Positions 42,334 to 51,309 of a stretch of DNA of 64,000 nt are shown here, piece by piece. The position numbers and the translations under genes are program-made. Numbering within the stretch: the stretch's first letter is position 1; every line of letters starts with the position of its first letter. Below the pieces are notes generated by a model. The model made no database searches and had not been told where the DNA came from. It saw only the letters and a program-made list of their open reading frames with translations. The stretch is from Reyranella sp. Lineage in GTDB: Bacteria; Pseudomonadota; Alphaproteobacteria; Reyranellales; Reyranellaceae. The stretch spans positions 42,875 to 106,874 of the forward strand of contig JAIEOV010000105.1 in assembly GCA_019750135.1 (NCBI GenBank). The letters run 5' to 3'.

Positions 42334-43949
42334 CCAAGCTCGACCCCATCACCGTCGAGGTGATCGGCGCCGCCATGGCCTCGATCGTCGAGGAGACGGG
42401 CGAGACGCTGATCCGCGCCTCGCATTCGACCAACATCAAGGAGCGGCGCGACTGCTCGACGGCCTTGTTCAACGCCGCCGGCGAGACGCTGTGCCAGGCC
42501 GAGCACATCCCGATCCATCTCGGCAGCTTCCTCGACCTCATCAAGCACATCATGCGGCGCTATCCGACCCAGGACATCCGGCCGGGCGACGCCTTCATCG
42601 GCAACGATGCCTACGAGGGCGGTGGCACGCACCTGCCTGACATCGTCGTCGCCGAGCCGATCTTCGTCGACGGCCGCATGGTCGCCTGGACGGTGAACCT
42701 GGCCCACCATGCCGATTTCGTCGATCGCGGCCATGCCCACATCTACCAGGAGGGCCTGCGCATCCCGCCGGTGCGGCTCTATCGCGGCGGCGAGCTGCAG
42801 AAGGACGTGCAGGACCTGATCCTGCTGAACTGCCAGGTGCCCTCGGAGCGCCTGTCCGACCTGCGCGCCCAGATGGCCGCCAATCGAGTCGGCGTGCAGC
42901 GTTTCCAGGCCCTGGCGGCCAAGTACGGCACCGACACGGTGCTGCAGGCCGGAGCCGCGCTGATGGACTATGCCGAACGCAAGATGCGCACCGCCATCGC
43001 CGCCATGCCGGACGGCACCTGGCGCTTCGAGGACGTGTTCGACAACGAGGAGGTGGCGGGCCTTCTGCCGATGTCGGTCGAGGTGACGGTGAAGGGCGAG
43101 GAGATGTCGCTCGCCTTCGACGCCCCCGAGCAGATGCGCGCCGGCATCAACATGACCTACACCGCGCTGCTGGCCACGACCTACTACGTCGTGAAGTCGG
43201 TGCTCGATCCGTCCATTCCGCCCAATGCCGGCCTGGCGCGTCCGCTGAAGATCACCGCGCCCGAGGGCAGCATCCTGAACTGTCTGCCGCCCGCCGCGGT
43301 GAACGGCCGGCTACAAACCTGCCAGCGCGTCTCCGACATGATCCTGGGCGCGCTCGCCCAGCCGGTGCCGGAGCGGGTGATGGCCTGCTCGAACTCGGCC
43401 TGCACCGTGGCCTACTTCATCGGCAAGCGGCCGACCGACGGCTCGACCTGGGTCTATCTCGAGACGATCGGCGGCGGCAGCGGCGCGCGCGCCCACAAGG
43501 ACGGGTTGGACGGCGTGCATGTCCACACCACCAACACCTCCAACCTGCCGGTCGAGGCCTTGGAGATCGAATATCCGTTGCTGCTGACGCGCTACGAGCT
43601 GGTCGAGGATTCCGGCGGCGTCGGCCAGTACCGCGGCGGCATGGGCCTGCGTCGCGTCTACCAGGCGACGCATGACTGCCGCGTGCGCGTCGATATCACC
43701 CGGCAGCGGTCGCAGAGCTGGGGTCTGTTCGGCGGCGGTCCCGGCGCCCATGGCAAGGTCGAGGCCGGTCCGGGCGTCGTTTTCGAGGGCGATTCCGCGG
43801 TCCTCAAAGCCGGGCAATGGTTCGCCGTCGTGACGCCGGGAGCTGGCGGGTTCGGCTCGCCCGAGCAGCGGGACCCCGCGGCGACGGCGCGCGATCTTGC
43901 CGAGGGAGCGATCAGCGCACCTACGGCGCGCGTGGTCTACGGGATCTAG
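42330..43949 (+). CDS. hyuB: Hydantoinase B / oxoprolinase beta-like subunit (second pair)
   Basis: The 539-residue protein shows the HyuB pattern: LDPITVEVIGAAMASIVEET, ERRDCSTALFNAAGETLCQ, GDAFIGNDAYEGGGTHLPDI, VNLAHHADFVDRG and EDSGGVGQYRGGMGLR. The start is fixed by the ATGA overlap with hyuA. Compared with the first HyuB it has IKERRDCS instead of VKEGLDASS, typical of the other major subgroup of the family. The pair may act on hydantoins, oxoproline or a carboxylation reaction. Confidence 0.92.
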   Translation: MTKLDPITVEVIGAAMASIVEETGETLIRASHSTNIKERRDCSTALFNAAGETLCQAEHIPIHLGSFLDLIKHIMRRYPTQDIRPGDAFIGNDAYEGGGTHLPDIVVAEPIFVDGRMVAWTVNLAHHADFVDRGHAHIYQEGLRIPPVRLYRGGELQKDVQDLILLNCQVPSERLSDLRAQMAANRVGVQRFQALAAKYGTDTVLQAGAALMDYAERKMRTAIAAMPDGTWRFEDVFDNEEVAGLLPMSVEVTVKGEEMSLAFDAPEQMRAGINMTYTALLATTYYVVKSVLDPSIPPNAGLARPLKITAPEGSILNCLPPAAVNGRLQTCQRVSDMILGALAQPVPERVMACSNSACTVAYFIGKRPTDGSTWVYLETIGGGSGARAHKDGLDGVHVHTTNTSNLPVEALEIEYPLLLTRYELVEDSGGVGQYRGGMGLRRVYQATHDCRVRVDITRQRSQSWGLFGGGPGAHGKVEAGPGVVFEGDSAVLKAGQWFAVVTPGAGGFGSPEQRDPAATARDLAEGAISAPTARVVYGI

Positions 43950-44009
43950 TCCCAAATTTGCCACGGGCCCAGCGTTTGCTTGGCTGGCCTTGGCGGCTAG
44001 CGTTTGCCC

Positions 44010-44255
44010 ATGAAGCGAACCATCCTCCTCACCCTGCTGCTGGCCGGCTGTTCAGGCAGCGGGCTCAGCACGTCGAGCGGCCCCAACGGCGAAACCATCG
44101 TCGGCAACCAGGTGTCGGTGCAGGTCACCGGTGCGGCCAATCCCAATTCCGCCTTCACCCTGGCCCAGAGGTACTGCAGCAAGAACGACCGGCTGGCCCG
44201 CGCCGTCGGTCAGTCGGGCACCACGGCGTCGTTCGACTGTGTGAAGGCCACCTAG
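44010..44255 (+). CDS. Small outer-membrane lipoprotein candidate
   Basis: The 81-residue protein has a signal of 13 residues ending in the lipobox LLAGC (Cys14), MKRTILLTLLLAGC, so it should be lipidated. The mature part of 68 residues has a Ser/Gly linker (SGSGLSTSSGPNGE) and two further cysteines (YCSKND, FDCVKAT). It resembles small lipoproteins of unknown role in alphaproteobacteria. The last four bases, CTAG, form stop codons for both this gene and the convergent deacetylase. Confidence 0.7.
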   Translation: MKRTILLTLLLAGCSGSGLSTSSGPNGETIVGNQVSVQVTGAANPNSAFTLAQRYCSKNDRLARAVGQSGTTASFDCVKAT

Positions 44256-45139
44256 GCTGTCTCGGCGCGATACCAGTCGAGGATCTCCGCCCCCGTCCAC
44301 AGCACGACGCCGTCGTGCGCCAGGATGTGATCGTAGAGCATCTCCAGGTATTTTATGCGGTGCGGCACGCCCGTGAGATAGGGATGGATGGAGATCGCCA
44401 TCACCCGCGGCGCCGTCTTGCCCTCCTGCCAGAGCCGGTCGAACTGGTCGCGCCCGCGGCGCAGGATCTCGTCCGACGGCCGCTGCTGGACGGCGCTGAT
44501 GACGACGTCGTTCACCTCGACGGTGTAGGGCACGGAGACCATGCTGCCGGTGCGCGTCTTGAGCGCGATGGGCTGCTCGTCCATCACCCAGTCGGCGACG
44601 TACTCGATGCCGGCCTCGGCCAGCAGGTCGAGCGTGTCGTCGGTCTCGGTCAGCCCGGGGCTTTCCCAGCCGCGCGGCGGCTTGCCGGTGAAGGCCTTGA
44701 TGGCGGCGATGGTGTCGTGGATCGCCGCGGCCTGGTCCTCGACGCGATGCATGGGCCGCTGCACTAAGCCGTGGCCCATGAACTCCCAGCCCGCCTCGTG
44801 CGCGGCCTGGCAGGCCTCGCGATAGAGCTCGCAGGCCGTGCCGTTGACGGCGAACGTCGCCTTGAGCTGGCGCGCGCCCAGCACCTCGAGGAAGCGCCAG
44901 AAGCCCACCCGCATGCCGTACTCGTGCCATGCCCAGTTGGGCACGTCGGGCAGCAGGGGATTGCCCATCGGCGGCGGCAATACCGTGCGCGGCATCGCCC
45001 CCAGCGGGCTCCAGTTCTCGACATTGACGATGGTCCAGACGGCGACGCGCGCGTCGTTGGGCAGCCTGAGGCGCGGCCGCTTGTGGATCGGCAGGTAGGG
45101 CGCGCGGCTGCGCAGGCTATGACCGGGCTCTTGCGTCAT
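44252..45139 (-). CDS. Polysaccharide deacetylase-family protein, PuuE-allantoinase-like
   Basis: The 295-residue protein has the carbohydrate esterase 4/NodB fold: VAVWTIVNVENWSPL, LKATFAVNGTACELYREAC, EFMGHGLVQRPMH, GKPPRGWESPGLTETDDTLDLLAEAGIEYVADWV and MAISIHPYLTGVPHR. The absence of a signal peptide, the WESPG strand and the overall length agree with PuuE-type enzymes, which hydrolyse allantoin or other amides rather than sugars. The start ATG 45139 has GGAGGTCTCG upstream. It is divergent from the FAD oxidase. Confidence 0.85.
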   Translation of the reverse strand: MTQEPGHSLRSRAPYLPIHKRPRLRLPNDARVAVWTIVNVENWSPLGAMPRTVLPPPMGNPLLPDVPNWAWHEYGMRVGFWRFLEVLGARQLKATFAVNGTACELYREACQAAHEAGWEFMGHGLVQRPMHRVEDQAAAIHDTIAAIKAFTGKPPRGWESPGLTETDDTLDLLAEAGIEYVADWVMDEQPIALKTRTGSMVSVPYTVEVNDVVISAVQQRPSDEILRRGRDQFDRLWQEGKTAPRVMAISIHPYLTGVPHRIKYLEMLYDHILAHDGVVLWTGAEILDWYRAETA

Positions 45140-45147
45140 CGAGACCT

Positions 45148-45176
45148 CCGACAGGACAGGCTGGGCACCGTATAGT
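45148..45176 (+). promoter_or_regulatory. Candidate promoter for a leaderless FAD oxidase transcript
   Basis: CCGACA (45148-45153) and TATAGT (45171-45176) are separated by exactly 17 bases. The ATG at 45183 begins 7 bases after the -10 hexamer, at the expected start of transcription, with no clear Shine-Dalgarno sequence. This repeats the arrangement before prpF (14407-14435). Confidence 0.5.
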
Positions 45177-45182
45177 GAGCGC

Positions 45183-46334
45183 ATGTCTGAAGCGAGTTCG
45201 AGAGTAGTCGTCGTCGGCGGCGGAGCCATGGGCTCGTCGCTCGCCTATCACTTGAAGCGCGATCCCAACTTCGCCGGCGACGTCGTCGTGGTCGAACGCG
45301 ACCCGACCTACGCCCGCGCCTCGTCGGCGTTGTCGGCGAGCTCGATCCGGCAACAGTTCTCCACGCCGCTCAACATCCATCTGTCGCGCTACGGCATCGG
45401 CTTCCTGCGCCAGGCGTCCAAGCTTCTGGACGTCGATCTTGGCCTGAAGGAGCCGGGCTATCTCTTCCTGGCGAGCGACGCCGGCGAGGCGGTGTTGCGG
45501 GCCAACCACGCCATTCAGAAAGGCGAGGGATGCGCCGTCGAACTGCTCGATCCGGCGGCGCTGCGCGGCCGTTTCCCCTGGATATCGGACGAGGGCATCC
45601 GGCTCGCCTCTCACGGCGTCGCCAACGAAGGCTGGTTCGACGGGCCGGCGCTGATGCAGGCCTTCCGCCGCAAGGCGCGTGAGCTCGGCGCTGAATACGT
45701 CGCCGACGAGGTCGTGAAACTGGCGCCCAACGCCGTCACCTTGCGCTCGGGCGCCACGATCGAGGCCGCGACGGTCGTGCTGGCTGCCGGCCCATGGTCG
45801 GGCGAGGTCGCCGCCACCGCCGGCATCGCCTTGCCGGTCGAGCCGCGCCGCCGCTCGGTCTTCGTGTTCGACGTCCGCGAGCCGCCGGGCCCGACGCCGC
45901 TCACCATCGATCCGTCGGGCACCTGGTTCCGCCCGGAAGGCCGCTTCTACATCGGCGGCACGACGCCGGCCGACGGCAACGACCCGCCGGCCGCGCCGCT
46001 CGAGGTCCAGCACCACGAATGGGACGACATGGTGTGGCCGGTGCTGGCCAACCGCGTGCCGGCCTTCGAGGCGGCCAAGGTCGTGAATTCCTGGGCAGGC
46101 TACTACGAGTACAACACCTTCGACCAGAACGGCATCGTCGGCCGCCATCCTGCGATCGACAGCCTGATCTTCGCCACCGGCTTCTCGGGCCACGGCATCC
46201 AGCAGTCGCCGGCCGTCGGCCGCGCCGTCGCCGAGCTGATCGTGCATGGCAGCTATCGCACGCTCGACCTTTCGCCGTTCGGATATGAGCGGATATCCGC
46301 AGGCAAGCCTATCCGGGAGTTGAATGTGGTGTGA
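45183..46334 (+). CDS. DAO-type FAD-dependent oxidoreductase (amine/D-amino acid oxidase-like)
   Basis: The 383-residue protein starts with VVVVGGGAMGSSLAYHLKRD, the FAD-binding Rossmann loop, then VERDPTYARASSALSASSIRQQFS, typical of sarcosine/glycine oxidase-like enzymes, and ends with FATGFSGHGIQQSPAVGRAVAELI, the C-terminal FAD-binding loop. Such enzymes oxidise secondary amines or D-amino acids to imines, releasing H2O2 or feeding the quinone pool. The aminotransferase gene follows 31 bases later, so the two are probably cotranscribed. Confidence 0.9.
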   Translation: MSEASSRVVVVGGGAMGSSLAYHLKRDPNFAGDVVVVERDPTYARASSALSASSIRQQFSTPLNIHLSRYGIGFLRQASKLLDVDLGLKEPGYLFLASDAGEAVLRANHAIQKGEGCAVELLDPAALRGRFPWISDEGIRLASHGVANEGWFDGPALMQAFRRKARELGAEYVADEVVKLAPNAVTLRSGATIEAATVVLAAGPWSGEVAATAGIALPVEPRRRSVFVFDVREPPGPTPLTIDPSGTWFRPEGRFYIGGTTPADGNDPPAAPLEVQHHEWDDMVWPVLANRVPAFEAAKVVNSWAGYYEYNTFDQNGIVGRHPAIDSLIFATGFSGHGIQQSPAVGRAVAELIVHGSYRTLDLSPFGYERISAGKPIRELNVV

Positions 46335-46365
46335 TACTCTGCCTCGTAATCCCGAGGAGAGTTCC

Positions 46366-47703
46366 GTGCCCGATACCGCGCTGGTCAATTCGGATCTGCA
46401 GTCCGCGCTCGACGAGGCGCGCCAGGCCTATACCGCCCGCAACCCGAAAAGCCTGACGCGCCACCACGAGGCGTGCGAGGCGATGCCCGGCGGCAACACC
46501 CGCACCACGCTGCACAATTCGCCGTTCCCGCTCACCGTGGTGCGCGGCGAGGGCTGCCGGCTGTGGGACGCCGATGGCCACGAATACATCGACGTGCTGG
46601 GCGAATACACCGCTGGCATCTACGGCCACTCCCATCCGGTGATCCGCGCGGCCATCGACCGCGCCCTGAACCACGGCTGGAACTACGGCGGCCGCAACGC
46701 CAACGAGGCGAAGCTCGCCAAGCTGGTGGCCGACCGCATGCCGTCGATCGACCTGGTGCGCTTCACCAACTCGGGCACCGAGGGCAATGTCATGGCGCTG
46801 GCCGGCGCCCGCGTCTTCGCCCAGCGCAAGGGCCGCAAGTCGGCCACCAAGGTCATGGTGTTCCACGGCGGCTACCACGGCGGCGTGCTCTATTTCGTGA
46901 GCGGCGGCAGCCCGGTGAACGTGCCCTACGAATACATCGTGGCGCCCTACAACGACGTCGAGGGCACGCGCGCCCTGCTGGCCAAGCACGGCGAGGAGCT
47001 GTTCGCCGTCCTGCTCGAGCCCATGCAGGGCAGCCACGGCTGCCTGCCGGGCGACATCGGGTTCCTGAAGATGGTGCGCGAGGAGACCAAGGCTCGCGGC
47101 ATCACCATGATCTTCGACGAAGTCATGACCTCGCGCCTGTCGCCGGGCGGCCTGCAGGAGAAGACCGGCGTCATCCCCGACATGACGACGCTCGGCAAGT
47201 ACATCGGCGGCGGCATGTCGTTCGGCGCCTTCGGCGGCCGGCGCGACATCATGGAGCTGTTCGACCCGACCAAGCCCGACCACCTGCCGCACGCCGGCAC
47301 CTTCAACAACAATGCGCTCACCATGGCGGCGGGCGCGGCGGGCTACGGCGAGGTCTACACGCCGGCCGCCGCCCAGGAGCTGAATGAGCGCGGCGAGAAG
47401 ATCCGGCAACGGCTGAACGCCATCTGCCAGCGCGAGAAGGTGGCCTTCCAGTTCTCCGGCATCGGCTCGATGATGACGGCCCACGCCACCTCGCGGCCGA
47501 TCAAGACCGCGGCCGACATCGCCTCGGGCAGCCAGGACGCCAAGGAGCTGTTCTTCTTCGACATGATGGCGGCCGGCATCTGGATCGCCCGCCGCGGCTT
47601 CGTGGCGCTGAACATCATGATCGGCGACAGCGAAGGTGACCGGTTTGTGGCGGCGGTCGAGGAGTTCGTCACGGCGAGAAAGGCTCTTTTGCAGCCCAAA
47701 TAA
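46366..47703 (+). CDS. Class III aminotransferase, glutamate-1-semialdehyde aminomutase-like
   Basis: The 445-residue PLP enzyme has the class III pattern: DADGHEYIDVLGEYTAGIYGHSHP, FTNSGTEGNVMALAGAR, MVFHGGYHGG, LLEPMQGSHGC, IFDEVMTSRLSP, and the Schiff-base Lys in TTLGKYIGGGMSFGAFGG. The HGGYHGG and GTFNNNALTMAAG segments are those of the GSA-aminomutase-like group that acts on beta-, omega-amino or guanidino acids. GTG 46366 is chosen because GAGGAGA precedes it; the upstream ATG 46324 lies within the previous gene. Confidence 0.88.
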   Translation: MPDTALVNSDLQSALDEARQAYTARNPKSLTRHHEACEAMPGGNTRTTLHNSPFPLTVVRGEGCRLWDADGHEYIDVLGEYTAGIYGHSHPVIRAAIDRALNHGWNYGGRNANEAKLAKLVADRMPSIDLVRFTNSGTEGNVMALAGARVFAQRKGRKSATKVMVFHGGYHGGVLYFVSGGSPVNVPYEYIVAPYNDVEGTRALLAKHGEELFAVLLEPMQGSHGCLPGDIGFLKMVREETKARGITMIFDEVMTSRLSPGGLQEKTGVIPDMTTLGKYIGGGMSFGAFGGRRDIMELFDPTKPDHLPHAGTFNNNALTMAAGAAGYGEVYTPAAAQELNERGEKIRQRLNAICQREKVAFQFSGIGSMMTAHATSRPIKTAADIASGSQDAKELFFFDMMAAGIWIARRGFVALNIMIGDSEGDRFVAAVEEFVTARKALLQPK

Positions 47704-47711
47704 CTACCTAT

Positions 47712-48710
47712 ATGGCGCGCATGAACGACGCTTCGCACCCCTCCAAGCCTGCCTTCCCGCAGCCGGTCTCCGGCACGGTGGTGCCGCGCTTCGGCGACGT
47801 CGCCACCTTCATGCGCCTGCCGCTGTTCCGCGACCCCGCCGACGTCGAGATCGGCATGGTCGGCGTGCCGTGGGACGGCGGCACGACCAACCGGCCGGGC
47901 GCCCGCCATGGTCCGCGCCAGATGCGCGACCTTTCCACGATGATGCGCCGCGTGCACCACGTCACGGGCGTGGCGCCCTATGAGCTCGCCAAGTGCGGCG
48001 ATCTCGGCGATGCCCCGGTCAACCCGGCCAGCCTCGACGATTCGCTGGAGCGCATCGAGGCCTTCTACGCCAAGCTGCACTCGGTCGGAGCGGTGCCGCT
48101 GTCGGCCGGCGGCGACCACCTGGTCACGCTGCCCATCATGCGCGGCATCCGGAAGGGTCTGCCGCCGCTCGGCATGGTCCATTTCGACGCCCACAGCGAC
48201 ACCTGGGACAGCTATTTCGGCGGCTACAAGTACACCCACGGCACGCCGTTCCGTCGCGCCGTCGAGGAGGGACTTCTCGACCCCAAGCGCGTGGTCCAGA
48301 TCGGCATCCGCGGCTCGCTCTACAAGCGCGACGACAACATGTGGGCGGTCGAGCAGGGCATGCGGGTGATCACCATCGAGGAGTATTTCGACCTCGGGGT
48401 GGAGAAGGTGATCGCCGAGGCCCGGCGGGTCGTCGGCGACGGCCCGACCTATGTCAGCTTCGACGTCGACGGCCTCGACCCGGCCTATGCGCCGGGCACC
48501 GGCACGCCCGAGATCGGCGGCTACACACCGCACGAGGCGCAGCGCATGCTGCGCGGCCTGCGCGGCCTCGACCTGGTCGGTGGCGACGTCGTCGAAGTCT
48601 CGCCGCCCTTCGACATGAGCGGCAACACCGCCCTCGTCGGCGTCACCATGATGTGGGAGATCCTCTGCTTGCTGTCGGAGGCGGTGGCGCGGCGCAAGGG
48701 GCGGCTCTAG
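47712..48710 (+). CDS. speB: Agmatinase/ureohydrolase-family protein
   Basis: The 332-residue protein has the arginase-fold metal motifs: SAGGDHLVTLP (His), MVHFDAHSDTWD (two Asp and His) and YVSFDVDGLDPAYAPGTGTPE (two Asp), so the binuclear Mn site is complete. It hydrolyses a guanidine to urea and an amine; agmatine, guanidinobutyrate or guanidinopropionate are the usual substrates. It ends the likely unit of FAD oxidase, aminotransferase and ureohydrolase. ATG 47712 follows the aminotransferase stop by 8 bases; a second ATG is at 47721. Gene name is by family only. Confidence 0.88.
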   Translation: MARMNDASHPSKPAFPQPVSGTVVPRFGDVATFMRLPLFRDPADVEIGMVGVPWDGGTTNRPGARHGPRQMRDLSTMMRRVHHVTGVAPYELAKCGDLGDAPVNPASLDDSLERIEAFYAKLHSVGAVPLSAGGDHLVTLPIMRGIRKGLPPLGMVHFDAHSDTWDSYFGGYKYTHGTPFRRAVEEGLLDPKRVVQIGIRGSLYKRDDNMWAVEQGMRVITIEEYFDLGVEKVIAEARRVVGDGPTYVSFDVDGLDPAYAPGTGTPEIGGYTPHEAQRMLRGLRGLDLVGGDVVEVSPPFDMSGNTALVGVTMMWEILCLLSEAVARRKGRL

Positions 48711-48712
48711 CG

Positions 48713-49771
48713 TCAGGCCGCTGAGCGGGCCTCACGAAACGATATCAGGCGGCCTTTCGCCTCGTCCCACAGCACGAGACGCACGCAGCGAAAGCTGTCG
48801 AGCAGTGTCAACCGGCCGACGACGTGCCGCAATTCCGGATGGTCGCGCAGCACGCGCGGCAGCCGGTAGTAGGGGATGCGACTGTTGAGATGATGCACGT
48901 GGTGGACGCCGATATTGGCGGTGAACCACCGCAGCACCGGCGGCAGGTCGTAGTACGAGCTGCCGTGCAGGGCTGCGTTATGCAGGTTCCACTCCCCGTC
49001 GCTCGCCCAGCTCGTCTTTTCGAACTGATGCTGCACATAGAACATCCAGACGCCGACCGAGGCCGCCAGCAGCAGGCTCGGCAGGTGCACCAGCAGGAAG
49101 GCCTTGACGCCGATGAGCCAGATCAACAAGGCGACGACTGCGGCGATGGCCAGGTTTGTTGCCATGGAGCTGGCCCACGGCCACCAGCCGCTGCGCATCA
49201 GGCCCACCGGCAGGCGATATTGCAGAATGAACAGATAGGCCGGTCCCAGGCCGAACATCACCAGCGGATGCCGGTACAGCCGATAGCGCAGCCGCCCCCA
49301 GAACGAGCGGGCGCGATATTCGTCGACCGTCAGCGTTTCGACGTCGCCGAGACCGCGGCGGTCGAGATTGCCTGTGCTGGCGTGATGGATGGCATGGGCG
49401 CGGCGCCACACGCCATACGGCGTGAAGGTCAGCACGCCAGCGACGCGGCCAAACCAGTCGTTGGCCAGCCGCCCAGGGAAGAAGGCGCCGTGGCTGCAAT
49501 CATGCTGAATGGCGAAAAGCCGCACCAGGAAGCCGGCGGCGGCGATGGCAAGTGGCAGGGCCAGCCAATAGCCGATGTCGAGCGTCGCCCATGCCAGCAC
49601 CCAGAGCGTGGCGAGCGGCACGATCGTGATGGCGATCTCGAAGACGCTGCGGCCGGTGCTCGGCTGCCGGTAGCGTGCGAGGATTTGCGTCCAGGCGCGG
49701 GCGTCCCTCACTGTCGCGGCGGCGGCCGCGGGATCCTGTCTGCTTTTCAATAGAGGGGCTTTCCCGTGCAA
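48713..49771 (-). CDS. Membrane fatty acid desaturase
   Basis: The 352-residue integral membrane protein has the three histidine boxes of diiron desaturases: AIQHDCSHGAFF (box 1), RRAHAIHHASTGNLD (box 2) and GVHHVHHLNSRIPYY (box 3). Hydrophobic pairs lie before box 1 (VFEIAITIVPLATLWVLAWA, YWLALPLAIAAAGFLVRLF) and between boxes 2 and 3. It should introduce a cis double bond in acyl chains of membrane lipids, using O2 and electrons from a ferredoxin or cytochrome. The start is uncertain: 49771 is TTG with no ribosome binding site, and later non-ATG codons are possible. It is convergent with speB by 2 bases. Confidence 0.88.
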   Translation of the reverse strand: MHGKAPLLKSRQDPAAAAATVRDARAWTQILARYRQPSTGRSVFEIAITIVPLATLWVLAWATLDIGYWLALPLAIAAAGFLVRLFAIQHDCSHGAFFPGRLANDWFGRVAGVLTFTPYGVWRRAHAIHHASTGNLDRRGLGDVETLTVDEYRARSFWGRLRYRLYRHPLVMFGLGPAYLFILQYRLPVGLMRSGWWPWASSMATNLAIAAVVALLIWLIGVKAFLLVHLPSLLLAASVGVWMFYVQHQFEKTSWASDGEWNLHNAALHGSSYYDLPPVLRWFTANIGVHHVHHLNSRIPYYRLPRVLRDHPELRHVVGRLTLLDSFRCVRLVLWDEAKGRLISFREARSAA

Positions 49772-49969
49772 AATGGCACAGGCAAGCGAGCCGCGCCGAC
49801 CCTTGCAGCCGTAGACGCCGAGCGCGACAAGCGCAACGAGCGAAGTGCCTCAGGGTCGAAGCGCCCGCTCTAGTTTGCTCGCCAAACAGTTGCGGTCTTG
49901 GAACAATCGCTCGTCCTCCACGTGCGCGCTATAGTTGTGGGGTAGTGCCGACATAGCAGCGCGTACGAG

Positions 49970-51265
49970 ATGTCCCTTGTGACCAATGGGAGCAAGCACG
50001 AACAAGCCAGCACCATCACACGCAGAACCACGATGCAGGCCGGCGCTGCTGCCGTCCTGGCCTCCGCCGTGCCCCTGTGGCCGGCCGCGGCGCAGCCCAA
50101 CAAGGCCAAGGTCGATGCCGTCCTCAGCGGCGCAGTCTCGGCCGGCAGTGTCCCCGGTGTGGTGGCCCTGGCTGCCGACGACAAAGGCGTGCTCTACGAA
50201 GGCGCCTTCGGCAAGCGCAACCTCCAGACCGGTGCGGTGATGACGCCGGACACCATGTTCTGGATCGCCTCGATGACCAAGGCGGTGACCTCGGTCGCGG
50301 CCATGCAGATGGTCGAGCAGGGCAAGCTCAGCCTCGACAAGCCGATCAGCGACGTCGTGCTGGAGCTCAGCGCCGCGCAGGTGCTCGAGGGCTTCGATGC
50401 CGAGGGCAAGCCCAAGCTGCGGCCGCCCAAGCGGCCGATCACGCTGCGGCACCTCCTGACCCACACGGCGGGCTTCAGCTACGACCTGTGGAACAAGGAC
50501 ATCGAGCGCTACATGAAGGTCGCCAATGTCCCCGGCATCGGCACCTGCAAGCTCGAGGCGCTGAAGGTGCCGATGATCGCCGACCCCGGCGAGAAGTGGG
50601 AGTACGGCATCAACATCGACTGGGCCGGCAAGGCGGTCGAGCGGGTGAGCGGCATGTCGCTCGACGGCTACATGCGCGAGCGCATCTTCACGCCGCTCGG
50701 CATGAAGGATACCGGCTTCATCCTGCGGCCCGACCAGCAGGCGCGGCTGGCGACCGTGCATGCGCGCGGCGCCGACGACAAGTTCACCCCGATCGAGTTC
50801 GGCATGCCGCAGGCGCCCGAGTTCTTCATGGGTGGCGGCGCGCTCTATTCGACGGGCCGCGACTACTTGATGTTCCTGCGGGCGCTGCTGGGCAACGGCA
50901 AGCTCGGCACCGCGCAGATCCTGAAACCCGAGACCGTCGCCCTGGTGAACAAGAACAGCCTGGGCGACCTCAACGTCACCCTGCTCAAGACGGCCCAGCC
51001 CGACCTCACCAACGACGCCGAGTTCTTCCCCGGCATGCCGAAGAAATGGGGCCTCGCCTACATGATCAACACCCAGGACGTGCCCGGTCGGCGCAGCGCC
51101 GGTAGCCTGGCGTGGGCGGGCCTCGCCAACACCTACTTCTGGCTCGACCCGAAGAAGAAGATGACCGGCCTGATCATGACCCAGATCCTGCCGTTCGCCG
51201 ACGCCAAGACGCTGCAGCTGCTGGCCGACTTCGAGGCCGCCGTCTACCAGAACGGCAGGGTGTAG
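49970..51265 (+). CDS. Secreted serine hydrolase, class C beta-lactamase/esterase-like
   Basis: The 431-residue protein has a twin-Arg-like signal (ITRRTTMQAGAAAVLASAVPL, cleavage near AAAQ). The catalytic Ser and Lys are in IASMTKAVTSV (S-x-x-K) and the Tyr in WEYGINIDW (Y-x-N), as in class C beta-lactamases and EstB-type esterases. ITLRHLLTHTAGFSYDL is the usual strand before the active site. Most such exported proteins are esterases or D-peptidases and not resistance enzymes. TATAGT at 49930-49935 may be its -10 box. It follows the divergent desaturase by 198 bases. Confidence 0.88.
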   Translation: MSLVTNGSKHEQASTITRRTTMQAGAAAVLASAVPLWPAAAQPNKAKVDAVLSGAVSAGSVPGVVALAADDKGVLYEGAFGKRNLQTGAVMTPDTMFWIASMTKAVTSVAAMQMVEQGKLSLDKPISDVVLELSAAQVLEGFDAEGKPKLRPPKRPITLRHLLTHTAGFSYDLWNKDIERYMKVANVPGIGTCKLEALKVPMIADPGEKWEYGINIDWAGKAVERVSGMSLDGYMRERIFTPLGMKDTGFILRPDQQARLATVHARGADDKFTPIEFGMPQAPEFFMGGGALYSTGRDYLMFLRALLGNGKLGTAQILKPETVALVNKNSLGDLNVTLLKTAQPDLTNDAEFFPGMPKKWGLAYMINTQDVPGRRSAGSLAWAGLANTYFWLDPKKKMTGLIMTQILPFADAKTLQLLADFEAAVYQNGRV

Positions 51266-51309
51266 CGGTTCGGCATCGCCGTCCTACGCTCCGCGTGGGG
51301 AGGAATGAC

